In this document: in pieces, positions 18,141 through 26,282 of the stretch
How the letters are laid out: each line of letters starts with the position of its first letter
Numbering within the stretch: position 1 is the stretch's first letter
Assembly (NCBI GenBank): GCA_016703605.1
Contig: JADJBU010000022.1
Span: 62,001-126,000 of the forward strand
Length of the DNA stretch: 64,000 nucleotides
Reading direction: 5' to 3'
From: Candidatus Villigracilis adiacens
GTDB lineage: Bacteria > Chloroflexota > Anaerolineae > Anaerolineales > Villigracilaceae
Notes under the pieces: model-generated
Seen by the model: only the letters and a program-made list of their open reading frames with translations
Told to the model about the DNA's origin: nothing
Databases searched by the model: none
Made by a program: the position numbers and the translations under genes

Positions 18141-19172
18141 ATGACAAAAGTTGCGCCGATAGACCAGAGAAAAGCCGACCACATTAAAATCAACTTAGAA
18201 CAGGATGTCCGCTCCGCGCTGACGACCGGGCTGGAAAACTATCGCTTCGTCCATGAAGCCCTGCCCGAAGCGGACCTGAACCGGCTCGACACAAGCCTGA
18301 GCCTGTTCGGCAAGACCCTGGCATCTCCCGCACTGGTAAGTTCCATGACCGGCGGCACAGACAAAGCCGAGACCATCAACCTGCGCCTCGCCGAAGCCGC
18401 GCAGGAATGCGGAATTGCCATGGGCGTGGGAAGTCAACGCGCGGCAATCGAACAACCCGCGCAAGCCAAAACGTTTCAAGTGCGCCGAGTCGCGCCTGAT
18501 ATTTTGTTGTTTGCAAACCTCGGCGCCGTCCAATTCAACTACGGATACGGCATCGACCAGTGCCGCAAAGCCGTGGACATGATCCAAGCCGACGCGCTTT
18601 ACCTGCATCTCAATCCGCTCCAGGAAGCCGTGCAGGACGCGGGCGACACGAACTGGATCGGCATTGCAAAGAAAATCGAGGAAGTTTGCAAAAAACTCGA
18701 AGTGCCCGTCATCGCAAAAGAAGTTGGCTGGGGCATCTCCGAAAAGACGGCAAAGGTATTGGCAGATTGCGGAGTCTCCGCCATAGACGTGGCAGGCGCG
18801 GGCGGCACGAGCTGGTCGCAGGTGGAAATGCACCGCGCCCCCGATGAATTCACCCGTCAACTCGCGGCGACCTTCGTCGGCTGGGGAATTCCAACATCCG
18901 ATTCCATTTTGAACGTCAAAAAAGCCGTCCCCGAAATGACGGTCTTCGCCAGCGGCGGAATCAAAGACGGGCTCGACATCGCCAAGTGCATCGCCCTCGG
19001 CGCAACATTGGGCGGCATGGCGGGACAGTTCCTCAAGGCAGCGGCGGTTTCGACGGAAAAAGCCGTTGAGATGATGAAATTGACGAACAGGCAAATCGGG
19101 GTCGCCATGTTTGCAACGGGAGCATGGTCACTCGGGCAGCTAGCGGCAAAAATTTCAACGGTCAGGGAATAA
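18141..19172 (+). CDS. fni: Isopentenyl-diphosphate delta-isomerase, type 2
   Basis: A 343-residue FMN- and NAD(P)H-dependent enzyme that interconverts IPP and DMAPP for isoprenoid synthesis. The family pattern is clear: [11 protein letters not shown] near the N terminus, [57 protein letters not shown] and [19 protein letters not shown]. The ATG at 18141 is preferred to an upstream TTG because homology begins there. It is divergent from acpP. Confidence 0.96.
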   Translation: MTKVAPIDQRKADHIKINLEQDVRSALTTGLENYRFVHEALPEADLNRLDTSLSLFGKTLASPALVSSMTGGTDKAETINLRLAEAAQECGIAMGVGSQRAAIEQPAQAKTFQVRRVAPDILLFANLGAVQFNYGYGIDQCRKAVDMIQADALYLHLNPLQEAVQDAGDTNWIGIAKKIEEVCKKLEVPVIAKEVGWGISEKTAKVLADCGVSAIDVAGAGGTSWSQVEMHRAPDEFTRQLAATFVGWGIPTSDSILNVKKAVPEMTVFASGGIKDGLDIAKCIALGATLGGMAGQFLKAAAVSTEKAVEMMKLTNRQIGVAMFATGAWSLGQLAAKISTVRE

Positions 19173-19208
19173 ACCCGCCTTTCGCAGAACGTCCCCCAAG
19201 CCGTCGCA

Positions 19209-19257
19209 GCGACATTCTCATTGTTCAGGCTCGGTTATCCTCAAAACCTTCGGGACG
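19209..19257 (-). repeat. Interspersed repeat C, copy 2 (inverted)
   Basis: Reverse complement of the element at 17604-17652, ending CCTTCGGGACG on the plus strand. It lies just downstream of the isomerase gene and 20 bp before copy 2 of the branched palindrome. Confidence 0.75.
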
Positions 19258-19278
19258 TTTGCTTATAAAGTCCAGCAA

Positions 19279-19343
19279 CCATAGCGCGGTTGTACCGCAA
19301 ACTTCAGTTTGCGCCCCGGCGGGCGAGATAAATCTCGCGGTAC
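19279..19343 (+). repeat. Branched palindromic repeat, copy 2
   Basis: Matches 2639-2703 over 65 bp with one change (TAGCGC instead of TAGCGT). Same three-way-junction potential and same orientation relative to the downstream gene, with a -10 box about 60 bp further on. Confidence 0.85.
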
Positions 19344-19403
19344 TGGGCAAAATCTTCGCGATTGACGTAGTTTTTACAGAGCAATACTACAAACCCCTTG
19401 CGG

Positions 19404-19409
19404 TAAAAT
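19404..19409 (+). promoter_or_regulatory. -10 box, probably leaderless
   Basis: TAAAAT followed by 6 nt and the ATG at 19416. No Shine-Dalgarno sequence lies in the gap. Candidate -35 sequences are not well spaced. Confidence 0.4.
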
Positions 19410-19415
19410 ACAGAT

Positions 19416-19700
19416 ATGGAAAACGACGACCCGATCGAGGTCCGCATGGGCACGTTCTTCGTAGTGATGGGCATGGGGATATTCCTGCTTTTCGTCGTCT
19501 CCGACGTGGCAGACAAGGTCCAGTTCGATTACTTCTTCCTGGCAATGATCCTCCTGGGGATCGGGTATTACTTCCGCAGAAAAAAAGCCCGCCCGCAGGC
19601 GGCAAACCGCTTCTCCTGGCTCAAGAGCGCGTGGACGAAAATGAGGGCTGGCAGGGGCAAGGGCGGGGGCGGCGGAGAAGGCAAAGATAAAAAAGGATAA
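19416..19700 (+). CDS. Small two-helix membrane protein
   Basis: A 94-residue protein with two hydrophobic helices at about 11-29 and 39-53, joined by a short acidic loop (DVADKVQFD). The C-terminal tail of about 40 residues is basic and ends in a Gly/Lys-rich stretch (GGGGGEGKDKKG). I do not recognise a family. The reading frame has a plausible promoter and codon use like its neighbours, and the CoA-transferase gene begins 13 bp later, so they may share a transcript. Confidence 0.75.
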   Translation: MENDDPIEVRMGTFFVVMGMGIFLLFVVSDVADKVQFDYFFLAMILLGIGYYFRRKKARPQAANRFSWLKSAWTKMRAGRGKGGGGGEGKDKKG

Positions 19701-19713
19701 CCAAATTTCTCGC

Positions 19714-20616
19714 ATGTCAAAACTGATGTCACTCAAAAAAGCAATTGCAGATTTTGTCAACGACGGCGATGCGCTTTACGCCGCCGGTTTCACCCACCTG
19801 ATCCCCTTCGCCGCCGGGCACGAGATCATCCGCCAGGGGAAGAAGCACCTCACCCTCGCGCGCGCCACCCCCGATTTGATCTACGACCAGATGGTCGCGG
19901 CGGGATGCGCAAAAAAGGTCGTCTTCTCGTACATGGGCAATCCCGGCGTGGGCTCATTACGAATTGTGCGCGGCGCCATCGAACGCGGCGAACTGGAATG
20001 GGAGGAATACTCCCACTTCGGCATGATTACCCGCCTCCAGGCAGGCGCCTCGGGACTCCCATTTTTGCCGATGAATCAGACCGGAGCCGAAGACCTGGAA
20101 AAGGTCAACCCGCAGATCAAACGCATCGCAGACCCTTACGGCGGCAAGGATGTGATCGTCGTACCAGCCCTCAACCCGGATGTCGCCATCGTCCATGTGC
20201 AGCGGGCAGACAAGCACGGCAACGCCCACCTGTGGGGAATCATCGGGGAACAAAAAGAAGCCGCCTTCGCCGCGAAGAAAGTCATCCTGACCGCCGAAGA
20301 GATCGTGGACGAATCCGTTATCAGGTCCGACCCGAACCGGACGATGATCCCTGGCATCGTGGTCAGCGCCGTCTGCCATGCGCCGTTCGCCTCCCATCCC
20401 TCCTACTCGCAGGGCTATTACGACCGCGATAATGAGTTCTATCTTGCCTGGGATAAGATCAGCGAGTCGAAGGAACTCACGCAGAAATACCTCGACGAAT
20501 GGGTGTTCGGTGTGAAAGACCGGGCTGCCTACTGGAAAAAACTCGGCGAAAAGACGCATAAACGCCTGAAGGTCAAGGCGCAGTATAGCGAGAAGATCAA
20601 TTACGGAAAGTATTAA
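19714..20616 (+). CDS. CoA-transferase, subunit A
   Basis: A 300-residue alpha subunit of a family I CoA-transferase, glutaconate CoA-transferase/GctA-like. Recognisable segments are DGDALYAAGFTHLIPFAAGHEIIRQ cut short here as GFTHLIPFAAGHE, GNPGVGSLRIVRGAIE, and LNPDVAIVHVQRADKHGNAHLWG. It would transfer CoA between a dicarboxylate or acyl substrate and a donor such as acetyl-CoA; the substrate is unknown. The matching beta subunit lies at 21520-22296, with an alpha/beta hydrolase gene between them. Confidence 0.88.
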   Translation: MSKLMSLKKAIADFVNDGDALYAAGFTHLIPFAAGHEIIRQGKKHLTLARATPDLIYDQMVAAGCAKKVVFSYMGNPGVGSLRIVRGAIERGELEWEEYSHFGMITRLQAGASGLPFLPMNQTGAEDLEKVNPQIKRIADPYGGKDVIVVPALNPDVAIVHVQRADKHGNAHLWGIIGEQKEAAFAAKKVILTAEEIVDESVIRSDPNRTMIPGIVVSAVCHAPFASHPSYSQGYYDRDNEFYLAWDKISESKELTQKYLDEWVFGVKDRAAYWKKLGEKTHKRLKVKAQYSEKINYGKY

Positions 20617-20631
20617 AGCGAACAGTAATCA

Positions 20632-21477
20632 GTGAACAATATTCCACATTTCGATCTTGGCGGCGACGGCGCTCCGCTTCACTTTCTTCACGCCAACGGC
20701 TACCCGCCGGAATGTTACCAGCCGTTATTCGGACATTTACAAAAAAATCACCGCGTCTTTGGAATGAAACTCCGCCCGCTTTGGGATGGCGCCAACAAGG
20801 ATGCCCTTCAAGACTGGCATCCCTACTCGGAGGATTTGCTGCGCTTCCTTTCCACGGGTGGGGCTGGTCCCGTTATCGGGGTCGGTCATTCCATCGGAGG
20901 CATTGTCACCCTGCGGGCAGCCATGCGCGAGCCGAAAAAATTCCGCGCCGTCATCCTGCTCGACCCCGTGCTGTTCGTCCCGCCCTTCATGGCAATGTGG
21001 AACATCGTCCGCGCCGTTGGGCTGGGAGGACGGACTCACCCGTTGATCCGAACCGCAAAGAACCGAAGGCGCGCGTTCGACGACCTCGACTTCGTCTTCG
21101 AACGATATCGCAGGCGGGCGATATTCCGTCATATGAGCGATGAGAACCTGAGAGCCTATATCAACGGAATCACCAAACCCAAGGCAGACGGCGGTTATGA
21201 ACTGATCTATTCGCCGGAGTGGGAAGCGCACATCTACCTGACCGGCTTGCGCGACTTCGACCTCTGGCGCGGACTATCCCGCTTCGACGCGCCAACCCTC
21301 ATCATCCGCGGCGCAGAGACGGATACATTTCTCGAAAACGCGGAAAAACTGGTAAAGAAGAAGAATCCGAAGGTTCAAGTCCACACCATACAAAAAGCCA
21401 CCCACCTCCTGCCGCTCGAATATCCGCAGGAAGTGGCGGAAATTATTGAAAATTTTGTAACCGCAGATCGTGGATGA
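20632..21477 (+). CDS. Alpha/beta hydrolase
   Basis: A 281-residue cytoplasmic hydrolase with an HANGYPPECY oxyanion-type segment, nucleophile elbow GHSIGG, acid in RGAETDTF and catalytic histidine in KATHLLPLE. It starts with GTG at 20632, 15 bp after the subunit A stop. Its place between the two CoA-transferase subunits suggests it acts on the same metabolite or its CoA ester, possibly as a thioesterase or esterase; that is inference. Confidence 0.88.
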   Translation: MNNIPHFDLGGDGAPLHFLHANGYPPECYQPLFGHLQKNHRVFGMKLRPLWDGANKDALQDWHPYSEDLLRFLSTGGAGPVIGVGHSIGGIVTLRAAMREPKKFRAVILLDPVLFVPPFMAMWNIVRAVGLGGRTHPLIRTAKNRRRAFDDLDFVFERYRRRAIFRHMSDENLRAYINGITKPKADGGYELIYSPEWEAHIYLTGLRDFDLWRGLSRFDAPTLIIRGAETDTFLENAEKLVKKKNPKVQVHTIQKATHLLPLEYPQEVAEIIENFVTADRG

Positions 21478-21519
21478 CAGTCGTCTAATTTCGTCCACCG
21501 TCCAAAACAGGAGATGCCC

Positions 21520-22296
21520 ATGCCCGAACTCAAATATTCCCCCGCCGAGTTGATGATCATCAACGCCGCGCGTTTGTTACGCGACGGCGATGTGGTCTTC
21601 GTCGGCGTCGGTCAGCCCAACCTTGCCTGCAATCTCGCCAAACGAACCCATGCCCCGAACCTGGTCATGATCTATGAAGCGGGAGTCATCGGCGCGGAAC
21701 CCGAACGCCTGCCGCTTTCCATCGGCGACCCAACCCTTGTCAGCGGATCGCTTTCGGTGGTCAGCATGTACGATATTTTTTCCAACTACCTGCAGCGGGG
21801 GAATGTGGATGTGGGTTTCATGGGCGGGGCGCAGATCGATAAATATGGAAATATCAACGCCACGACCATCGGCGGTTACGACCACCCCAAGGTGAGGCTG
21901 CCCGGCTCGGGCGGTTCGCAGGAAATCGCGGCATGGGCGAACCGTTGTTACATCATGACCCCGCACCAGAAACGGCGCTTCCCCGAAAAGGTGGAGTTTA
22001 TGACCTCGGCTGGTTTCATAGACGGCAAGGGCGCGCGCGAATCGCGCGGGCTGCGCGGGGGCGGGATGCTGGCTGTCGTCACGGACATCGGCATTTTGGA
22101 GCCGGATGATTCAGGGGAGATGACTCTCACGGCGCTGCACACAGGCAGAACGGCGGAGGAGGCGAAGTCCAATACGGGCTGGGCGCTCAAGGTGTCGTCA
22201 TCCCTCAACACGACGGAGGAGGTCACGAGGAAGGAATTGAAGATCCTGAGAGAGGAACTGGACCCGACGGGAATCTATCTAAAAGCAGGCGCGTAA
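21520..22296 (+). CDS. CoA-transferase, subunit B
   Basis: A 258-residue beta subunit of a family I CoA-transferase (GctB-like). VFVGVGQPNLACNLAKRTHAP corresponds to the usual N-terminal segment, here quoted in part as FVGVGQPNLACNLA, and MIYEAGVIGA holds the glutamate expected to form the CoA thioester. FMGGAQIDKYGNINAT and RGGGMLAVVTDIGI are also conserved. The second ATG at 21520 is favoured over 21514 because AGGAG lies 6 nt before it but touches the first. It pairs with subunit A at 19714-20616. Confidence 0.88.
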   Translation: MPELKYSPAELMIINAARLLRDGDVVFVGVGQPNLACNLAKRTHAPNLVMIYEAGVIGAEPERLPLSIGDPTLVSGSLSVVSMYDIFSNYLQRGNVDVGFMGGAQIDKYGNINATTIGGYDHPKVRLPGSGGSQEIAAWANRCYIMTPHQKRRFPEKVEFMTSAGFIDGKGARESRGLRGGGMLAVVTDIGILEPDDSGEMTLTALHTGRTAEEAKSNTGWALKVSSSLNTTEEVTRKELKILREELDPTGIYLKAGA

Positions 22297-22320
22297 ATTT
22301 TGAACCAAAGGAGAGAGCAG

Positions 22321-22959
22321 ATGGAAAAAAAGGATAACTTTAAATCGTGGGTCGCCGTGCTGACCGCCCTGGTAACCGTGCTGGGAGCGTCGGCGGCGTG
22401 TCTGGCTTCGGTGGCAGTTTCCTCCGCCGCCGACCAGGATTTTTCAGGCTTGGACGCTTCCATCCGCGCGCAAAAAGCCGAGATCATCAACCATGTCTAT
22501 GCGTATGAGCATTACAGGGCGTTCACCGCTTATTTCAGGTACAACGAACTCGGCTATTTGATGCACGACCCCAACGCAGACTCCGAGGCGAATGCCCGCA
22601 ACGCCGCAATTCAACAGGAGGTTTGGGGTGTTGCAAGCGGCATCAGTTCGGTTTTCTTCAGCCCGCGTTACATCAACCCCGACGGGCAGTACGATCTTGA
22701 GCAGGAATTACAGGAAGCCTTCGCCCAGGACGCGCAGGACTCCGACCTGAACGCGGAGCCGTATTTCGAAGAATCAGACCGCCTGCGCAGACAATCCTCC
22801 TTCCTGACGGCGGATATGATCGTGCTGGCGTTCTCGTTCTGGTTCCTGACCCTTGCGCAGGCAACCGAGAAGAAAATTAAATACCTGTGGGCGGCATTGG
22901 GGGCTCTCGCCGGGCTGGCGGGGTTGGGCGGCATTATCATCGGGAGGTTTCTGTTATGA
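22321..22959 (+). CDS. Membrane protein with extracytoplasmic loop
   Basis: A 212-residue protein. One helix at about 10-35, an extracytoplasmic segment of about 120 residues with YAYEHYRAFTAYFRY and FFSPRYINPDG, then two more helices to the C terminus. The ATG at 22321 follows AGGAGAG, better than an upstream in-frame codon. The layout (TM, helical loop, TM-TM) is shared with the N-terminal half of the next protein, so the two look like tandem paralogs. They overlap by four bases (ATGA). Function unknown. Confidence 0.82.
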   Translation: MEKKDNFKSWVAVLTALVTVLGASAACLASVAVSSAADQDFSGLDASIRAQKAEIINHVYAYEHYRAFTAYFRYNELGYLMHDPNADSEANARNAAIQQEVWGVASGISSVFFSPRYINPDGQYDLEQELQEAFAQDAQDSDLNAEPYFEESDRLRRQSSFLTADMIVLAFSFWFLTLAQATEKKIKYLWAALGALAGLAGLGGIIIGRFLL

Positions 22960-24644
22960 AAACCGAATCGCCAAATGAACAACGCTTTGAGAGTATGGTG
23001 ACCATCCTGATTGCCTCTGTGGCGATCTGGGTTGCCATAACCGCCTACTTTCAGAATTACGCCTCGAACATCTCGGACCAGGCGCGGCGGCGGGCGCAGC
23101 AGTTTTCCATCGAAGCCACAAAGCGCGAAATCAACGGGAGTATTCAGTTCAGTTACGAATGGCAGGGCGCCTTTCAAGCCTGGCGGGAGATCGGCTGGCA
23201 GATCACAGCTGCCCAGCAAAACGGAGATGCCGCAGCCGAGGCGCGCCTGTACCAACTGCAAGACCGCGTGATCACGCTCAGCAAACTGCTGAACCCGCAA
23301 TACTTCGACCCGGTTTTCGGCTGGCCCGATTCGAGAAAATACGAGGCGGATTCCTACCTGGTCGAATCGACCCGCCTTTCGGAAACCTATCTCGCCGAAT
23401 CCGAGTTGGGTAATTTTACAGACAATACCGCCGACTCGCTGATCGTGCAGATCACCCTGCTGACGGTCTCGCTTTCGCTGTACGGTCTTTCGATGGCGTT
23501 GAAGGGCAGGGTGCGCTGGCTGTTCATCGTCGTCGGTTCAGGGATCGTCGGTATTTGCGTGTTGTGGCTGGGATGGTCGCTGCTCGAATTGCTCATCCGT
23601 CCGGAGGTTAACCACGAGGCGATCCAGGCGTACGCCGAGGGAATCGGGCTGGAATACCAGGGGCGTTCTGAAGAGGCAATCGAAAAATACAGTCTTGCCA
23701 TCGAAAATAACCCCTCGTATGCCAAGGCGTATTACGAGCGCGGGCTTTCATATTATTCGCTGGGCGACATGCAGACCGCCCTCACAGAAATGGAAACCGC
23801 CCGGGCAAACGGGCTGGACGATACCAGCATCAACTGGAACCTGGGCTGGACGTACTATCTCACCGGGCAGTATGAAAAAGCCTTCGAAGCCAATCAGCGC
23901 GTGCTGACCCAGCACCCCGAGGTTTTGGGCGTGCGCATGAATCAGGCGATCAGTTACCTCGTCAACGGAGACCTGGAAAACGCGGGGGAACAATACGACC
24001 TGCTGATCGGGGAGGCGCAGAGACAGGTCAACGAAGCCCGTTCAAACAATGCGGAGCCGTCTGCCTCGCTCTGGTATTACATGGATGCCGGGGCGCTCGA
24101 CCTGCAAAACCTGATCGATACGCTGGACAACAACCCCAAGAGTTGGACGCAAGCCCCGACCCCCAGCCTGATTCGCGGCGACCATGCCGCCATCCGCCAG
24201 TTTGCGGTGGAACAGATGAAGAGGCTGAAAGAATCGACCGTGGCATTGGAGTACGCGGGGCAGCTGCCCTCCGGCGGGTCGTCCATGCTGGTGGAGCCGT
24301 TTGTATTCGGTCAAATCACGGGAGTCGACGAGCAGGGACTCATCACCGGGTTTGAACCGGCTGCGAACAATATCGTGCCATTCGGCGAGGAGGAGTTCAC
24401 GATCCAGTTCACCTACAGCGGCGAAGCCCCCCGCGAAATGCTGTGGAAGGTTTACGTCAATGGGTACGAAGACCAGGCGCTGCGCATTGTCGACGCCACC
24501 GATATCAGCGGCGGCAGCACATGGTACAAGACCTTTGGCTACAGTTACACCAACGTCTTCATTCTCAGCCAGGGCGAATACACCGTTGAACTTTATGCGG
24601 ATAACATCCTCGTCCAAAGCGGAACCTTCTACGTGCAGGAATAA
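22956..24644 (+). CDS. Membrane-anchored TPR protein with C-terminal beta domain
   Basis: A 562-residue protein. The N-terminal part has a helix at about 13-33, an extracytoplasmic helical segment ending in LLNPQYFDPVFGWPD, and two helices at about 165-210, matching the preceding gene. From about residue 225 come TPR units (AIQAYAEGIGLEYQGRSEEA, AYYERGLSYYSLGDMQTAL, NLGWTYYLTGQYEKAFEA; each shortened here to under 20 residues where quoted). Residues about 430-562 form a beta-rich domain ending in GEYTVELYADN. It probably organises an envelope protein complex. GGGAGG precedes the start. Confidence 0.82.
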   Translation: MKTESPNEQRFESMVTILIASVAIWVAITAYFQNYASNISDQARRRAQQFSIEATKREINGSIQFSYEWQGAFQAWREIGWQITAAQQNGDAAAEARLYQLQDRVITLSKLLNPQYFDPVFGWPDSRKYEADSYLVESTRLSETYLAESELGNFTDNTADSLIVQITLLTVSLSLYGLSMALKGRVRWLFIVVGSGIVGICVLWLGWSLLELLIRPEVNHEAIQAYAEGIGLEYQGRSEEAIEKYSLAIENNPSYAKAYYERGLSYYSLGDMQTALTEMETARANGLDDTSINWNLGWTYYLTGQYEKAFEANQRVLTQHPEVLGVRMNQAISYLVNGDLENAGEQYDLLIGEAQRQVNEARSNNAEPSASLWYYMDAGALDLQNLIDTLDNNPKSWTQAPTPSLIRGDHAAIRQFAVEQMKRLKESTVALEYAGQLPSGGSSMLVEPFVFGQITGVDEQGLITGFEPAANNIVPFGEEEFTIQFTYSGEAPREMLWKVYVNGYEDQALRIVDATDISGGSTWYKTFGYSYTNVFILSQGEYTVELYADNILVQSGTFYVQE

Positions 24645-24720
24645 CCCCCCCACCAATTTCCCCCTGTTCAAAGGGCAGTCATCGGGATACAACAACCCCA
24701 TGACTGCCCAACACCCTTTC

Positions 24721-25461
24721 ATGTCAAATAATATGCGCTATCTCATTTTCGATCTTGGCGGCACCCTCATGTATGCCCGCGGAGATTGGACCCCCATCCA
24801 CACCCAGGCAGACGCAGCGCTGACCCAAAGCCTGAAAGCCGGGGGTATCGAATTGAGCGCGGACGTTTTCCGGGCGCGCCTCAGCGGGTACTACGAACAA
24901 CGCGACAAGGACCATTATGAAACCACGTATCACCTCGTCCTGCGCGAATTGCTCCGGGAGTTGGGTCACACTGAGGTCGCAGAATCCGGACTGAGGTCCG
25001 CGCTGGACGCGCTCTACCGGGTCACACAAAGCAATTGGGACCTGGAATCAGACTCCCGCGAAGTCCTCGCCCAATTGAAGGACGCGGGGTATCGCCTTGG
25101 GATATTTTCGAATGCAGGCGACGACAAGGATGTTCAAGACCTGATCGACATGTTCGGGATCCGCCGGTATTTCGATTTCGTCCTCACGTCGGCTGCCTGC
25201 TTCTACCGCAAGCCCCACCCGCGCGCGTTCGAGATTTCACTCGCCCAATGGAACGCCACCCCCAACGAAGCGGTCATGATCGGCGACAGCCTGGATGCCG
25301 ACATCCTCGGGGCGAAACAGGCGGGGATGACCTCGGTCTGGATCACGCGCCGCGCCCAGTTCGGGGATGAAGACATGCGGCGCATCCAACCAGACTTTAG
25401 CATTCGCAAACTCTCCGAACTGCCGCCCACCCTTGAGCGGATCGCCATCTCGCGGCGGTAA
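24721..25461 (+). CDS. HAD-superfamily hydrolase
   Basis: A 246-residue phosphatase-like HAD protein (subfamily IA). Motif I is FDLGGTLMY with Asp nucleophile and a Gly in place of the usual second Asp, motif II is IFSNAGD, motif III is the Lys in YRKPHPRAF, and motif IV is MIGDSLDADILGAKQAGM. In-frame ATGs at 24700, 24721 and 24733 are all possible; none has a clear ribosome-binding site, and homology starts at the last (MRYLIFDLGG). The replacement in motif I is common in some HAD subgroups and may alter catalysis. Substrate unknown. Confidence 0.85.
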   Translation: MSNNMRYLIFDLGGTLMYARGDWTPIHTQADAALTQSLKAGGIELSADVFRARLSGYYEQRDKDHYETTYHLVLRELLRELGHTEVAESGLRSALDALYRVTQSNWDLESDSREVLAQLKDAGYRLGIFSNAGDDKDVQDLIDMFGIRRYFDFVLTSAACFYRKPHPRAFEISLAQWNATPNEAVMIGDSLDADILGAKQAGMTSVWITRRAQFGDEDMRRIQPDFSIRKLSELPPTLERIAISRR

Positions 25462-25462
25462 G

Positions 25463-25540
25463 AGAGTGTTTCATAAGTCCGTGAAGGCGTGAAAAACGAG
25501 CCTCAGTCCCAGAGAACACCGAGTTCACAGAGATTATTAA
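25463..25540. repeat. Repeat A, left arm of a disrupted palindrome
   Basis: AGAGTGTTTCATAAG to CCGAGTTCACAGAGATT matches the left half of the full palindrome at 30569-30710. The expected right half is split: ACTCCGTGGTAAAA around 25603-25616 and AGAAACAGTCTCC around 25759-25771, because a separate element (25617-25744) is inserted in it. A small hairpin (CGTCCCGAA/TTCGGGACG, about 25543-25564) lies between. Confidence 0.7.
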
Positions 25541-25608
25541 AACGTCCCGAAGGGTTTCGGGACGGCGCTTTTTCCATTCGGGGTGAAACTCGTTTCATAA
25601 ATACTCCG

Positions 25609-25752
25609 TGGTAAAAGTGTGCAAGCAAAGGTTGTCAGTTTGGACTGCAAAATCTCCTGATTTTGCTCGAAAGTCGGGAGATGCCGCCACGGCGTCATTC
25701 TGCGCCGCTTTCGACTCCGTGCCTGACATGTTTTGCTTGCACACTGGTAAAA
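25609..25752. mobile_element. MITE-like element with 13-bp inverted ends and target duplication
   Basis: The element proper is 25617-25744 (128 bp). Its ends are perfect inverted repeats, GTGTGCAAGCAAA and TTTGCTTGCACAC, extending imperfectly to about 22 bp (GTCAG on both sides). TGGTAAAA is present directly on both flanks (25609-25616 and 25745-25752), as expected for an 8-bp target duplication. It has no coding capacity. Inside are a hairpin (GCAAAATC/GATTTTGC) and a palindrome (25665-25718) that recurs at 40069-40120. The whole 395-bp gap 25462-25856 is made of repeats apart from the STAS promoter. Confidence 0.75.
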
Positions 25753-25856
25753 AAAAGAAGAAACAGTCTCCAAGGTTCGGTGTACAATACCTTCCCGCGC
25801 CGTGGTTTGATCCGTCATTCTGCCTGCGCGCACTCCCGCCCGAAGAAAGAAAATCC

Positions 25857-26273
25857 ATGCTGGACATTACATCAACCACCCATCCCCAACATCCAACGGT
25901 CGTCATCCTGCGTCTCAGCGGCGATATCGATTCCTCGAATTATCAATTCTTTCAAAAACGCGTGGACGAAGAACTTGCAAAAGGCGGGCAGTATTTCCTG
26001 CTGAATTTTGCAAACGTCAGCCGCATCACCAGCGCCGGTCTGCGCGTCATCCACAACCTGTTCAACGCCCTGCGCGCCGCGAACAACGACATCAGCGACG
26101 ACGACCTGCGCAGGCAGATGAGCGCGGGCACGTACAAATCGCCGCGCCTCAAACTCACCAACCTGACCCCGCACGTCATAGACGTTTTTCGCCTGGGAGG
26201 GTTTGAAATCTATCTCGAACTGTTCGAGGACGAAAACACAGCGGTCAGCTCGTTTCCAAACGCCGCAGAGTGA
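25857..26273 (+). CDS. STAS-domain protein (anti-sigma factor antagonist-like)
   Basis: A 138-residue protein whose core matches SpoIIAA/RsbV-type STAS domains: VVILRLSGDIDSSNY at the start, then FLLNFANVSRITSAGLRVI, where the Ser of TSAGL is the usual phosphorylation site. An insertion of about 25 residues (NNDISDDDLRRQMSAGTYKS region) separates this from the C-terminal FRLGGFEIYLELFEDE. It likely acts in a partner-switching pathway, though no kinase or anti-sigma gene is next to it. The ATG at 25857 is chosen because everything upstream in frame is repeat DNA. TACAAT at 25783-25788 is a possible -10. Confidence 0.88.
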   Translation: MLDITSTTHPQHPTVVILRLSGDIDSSNYQFFQKRVDEELAKGGQYFLLNFANVSRITSAGLRVIHNLFNALRAANNDISDDDLRRQMSAGTYKSPRLKLTNLTPHVIDVFRLGGFEIYLELFEDENTAVSSFPNAAE

Positions 26274-26282
26274 ATCCCCGCC

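Noticed and set aside
25608..25856. N-terminal extension of the STAS protein
   Set aside because: The upstream in-frame part is made of the MITE-like element and other repeats, and a normal STAS domain starts at 25857.
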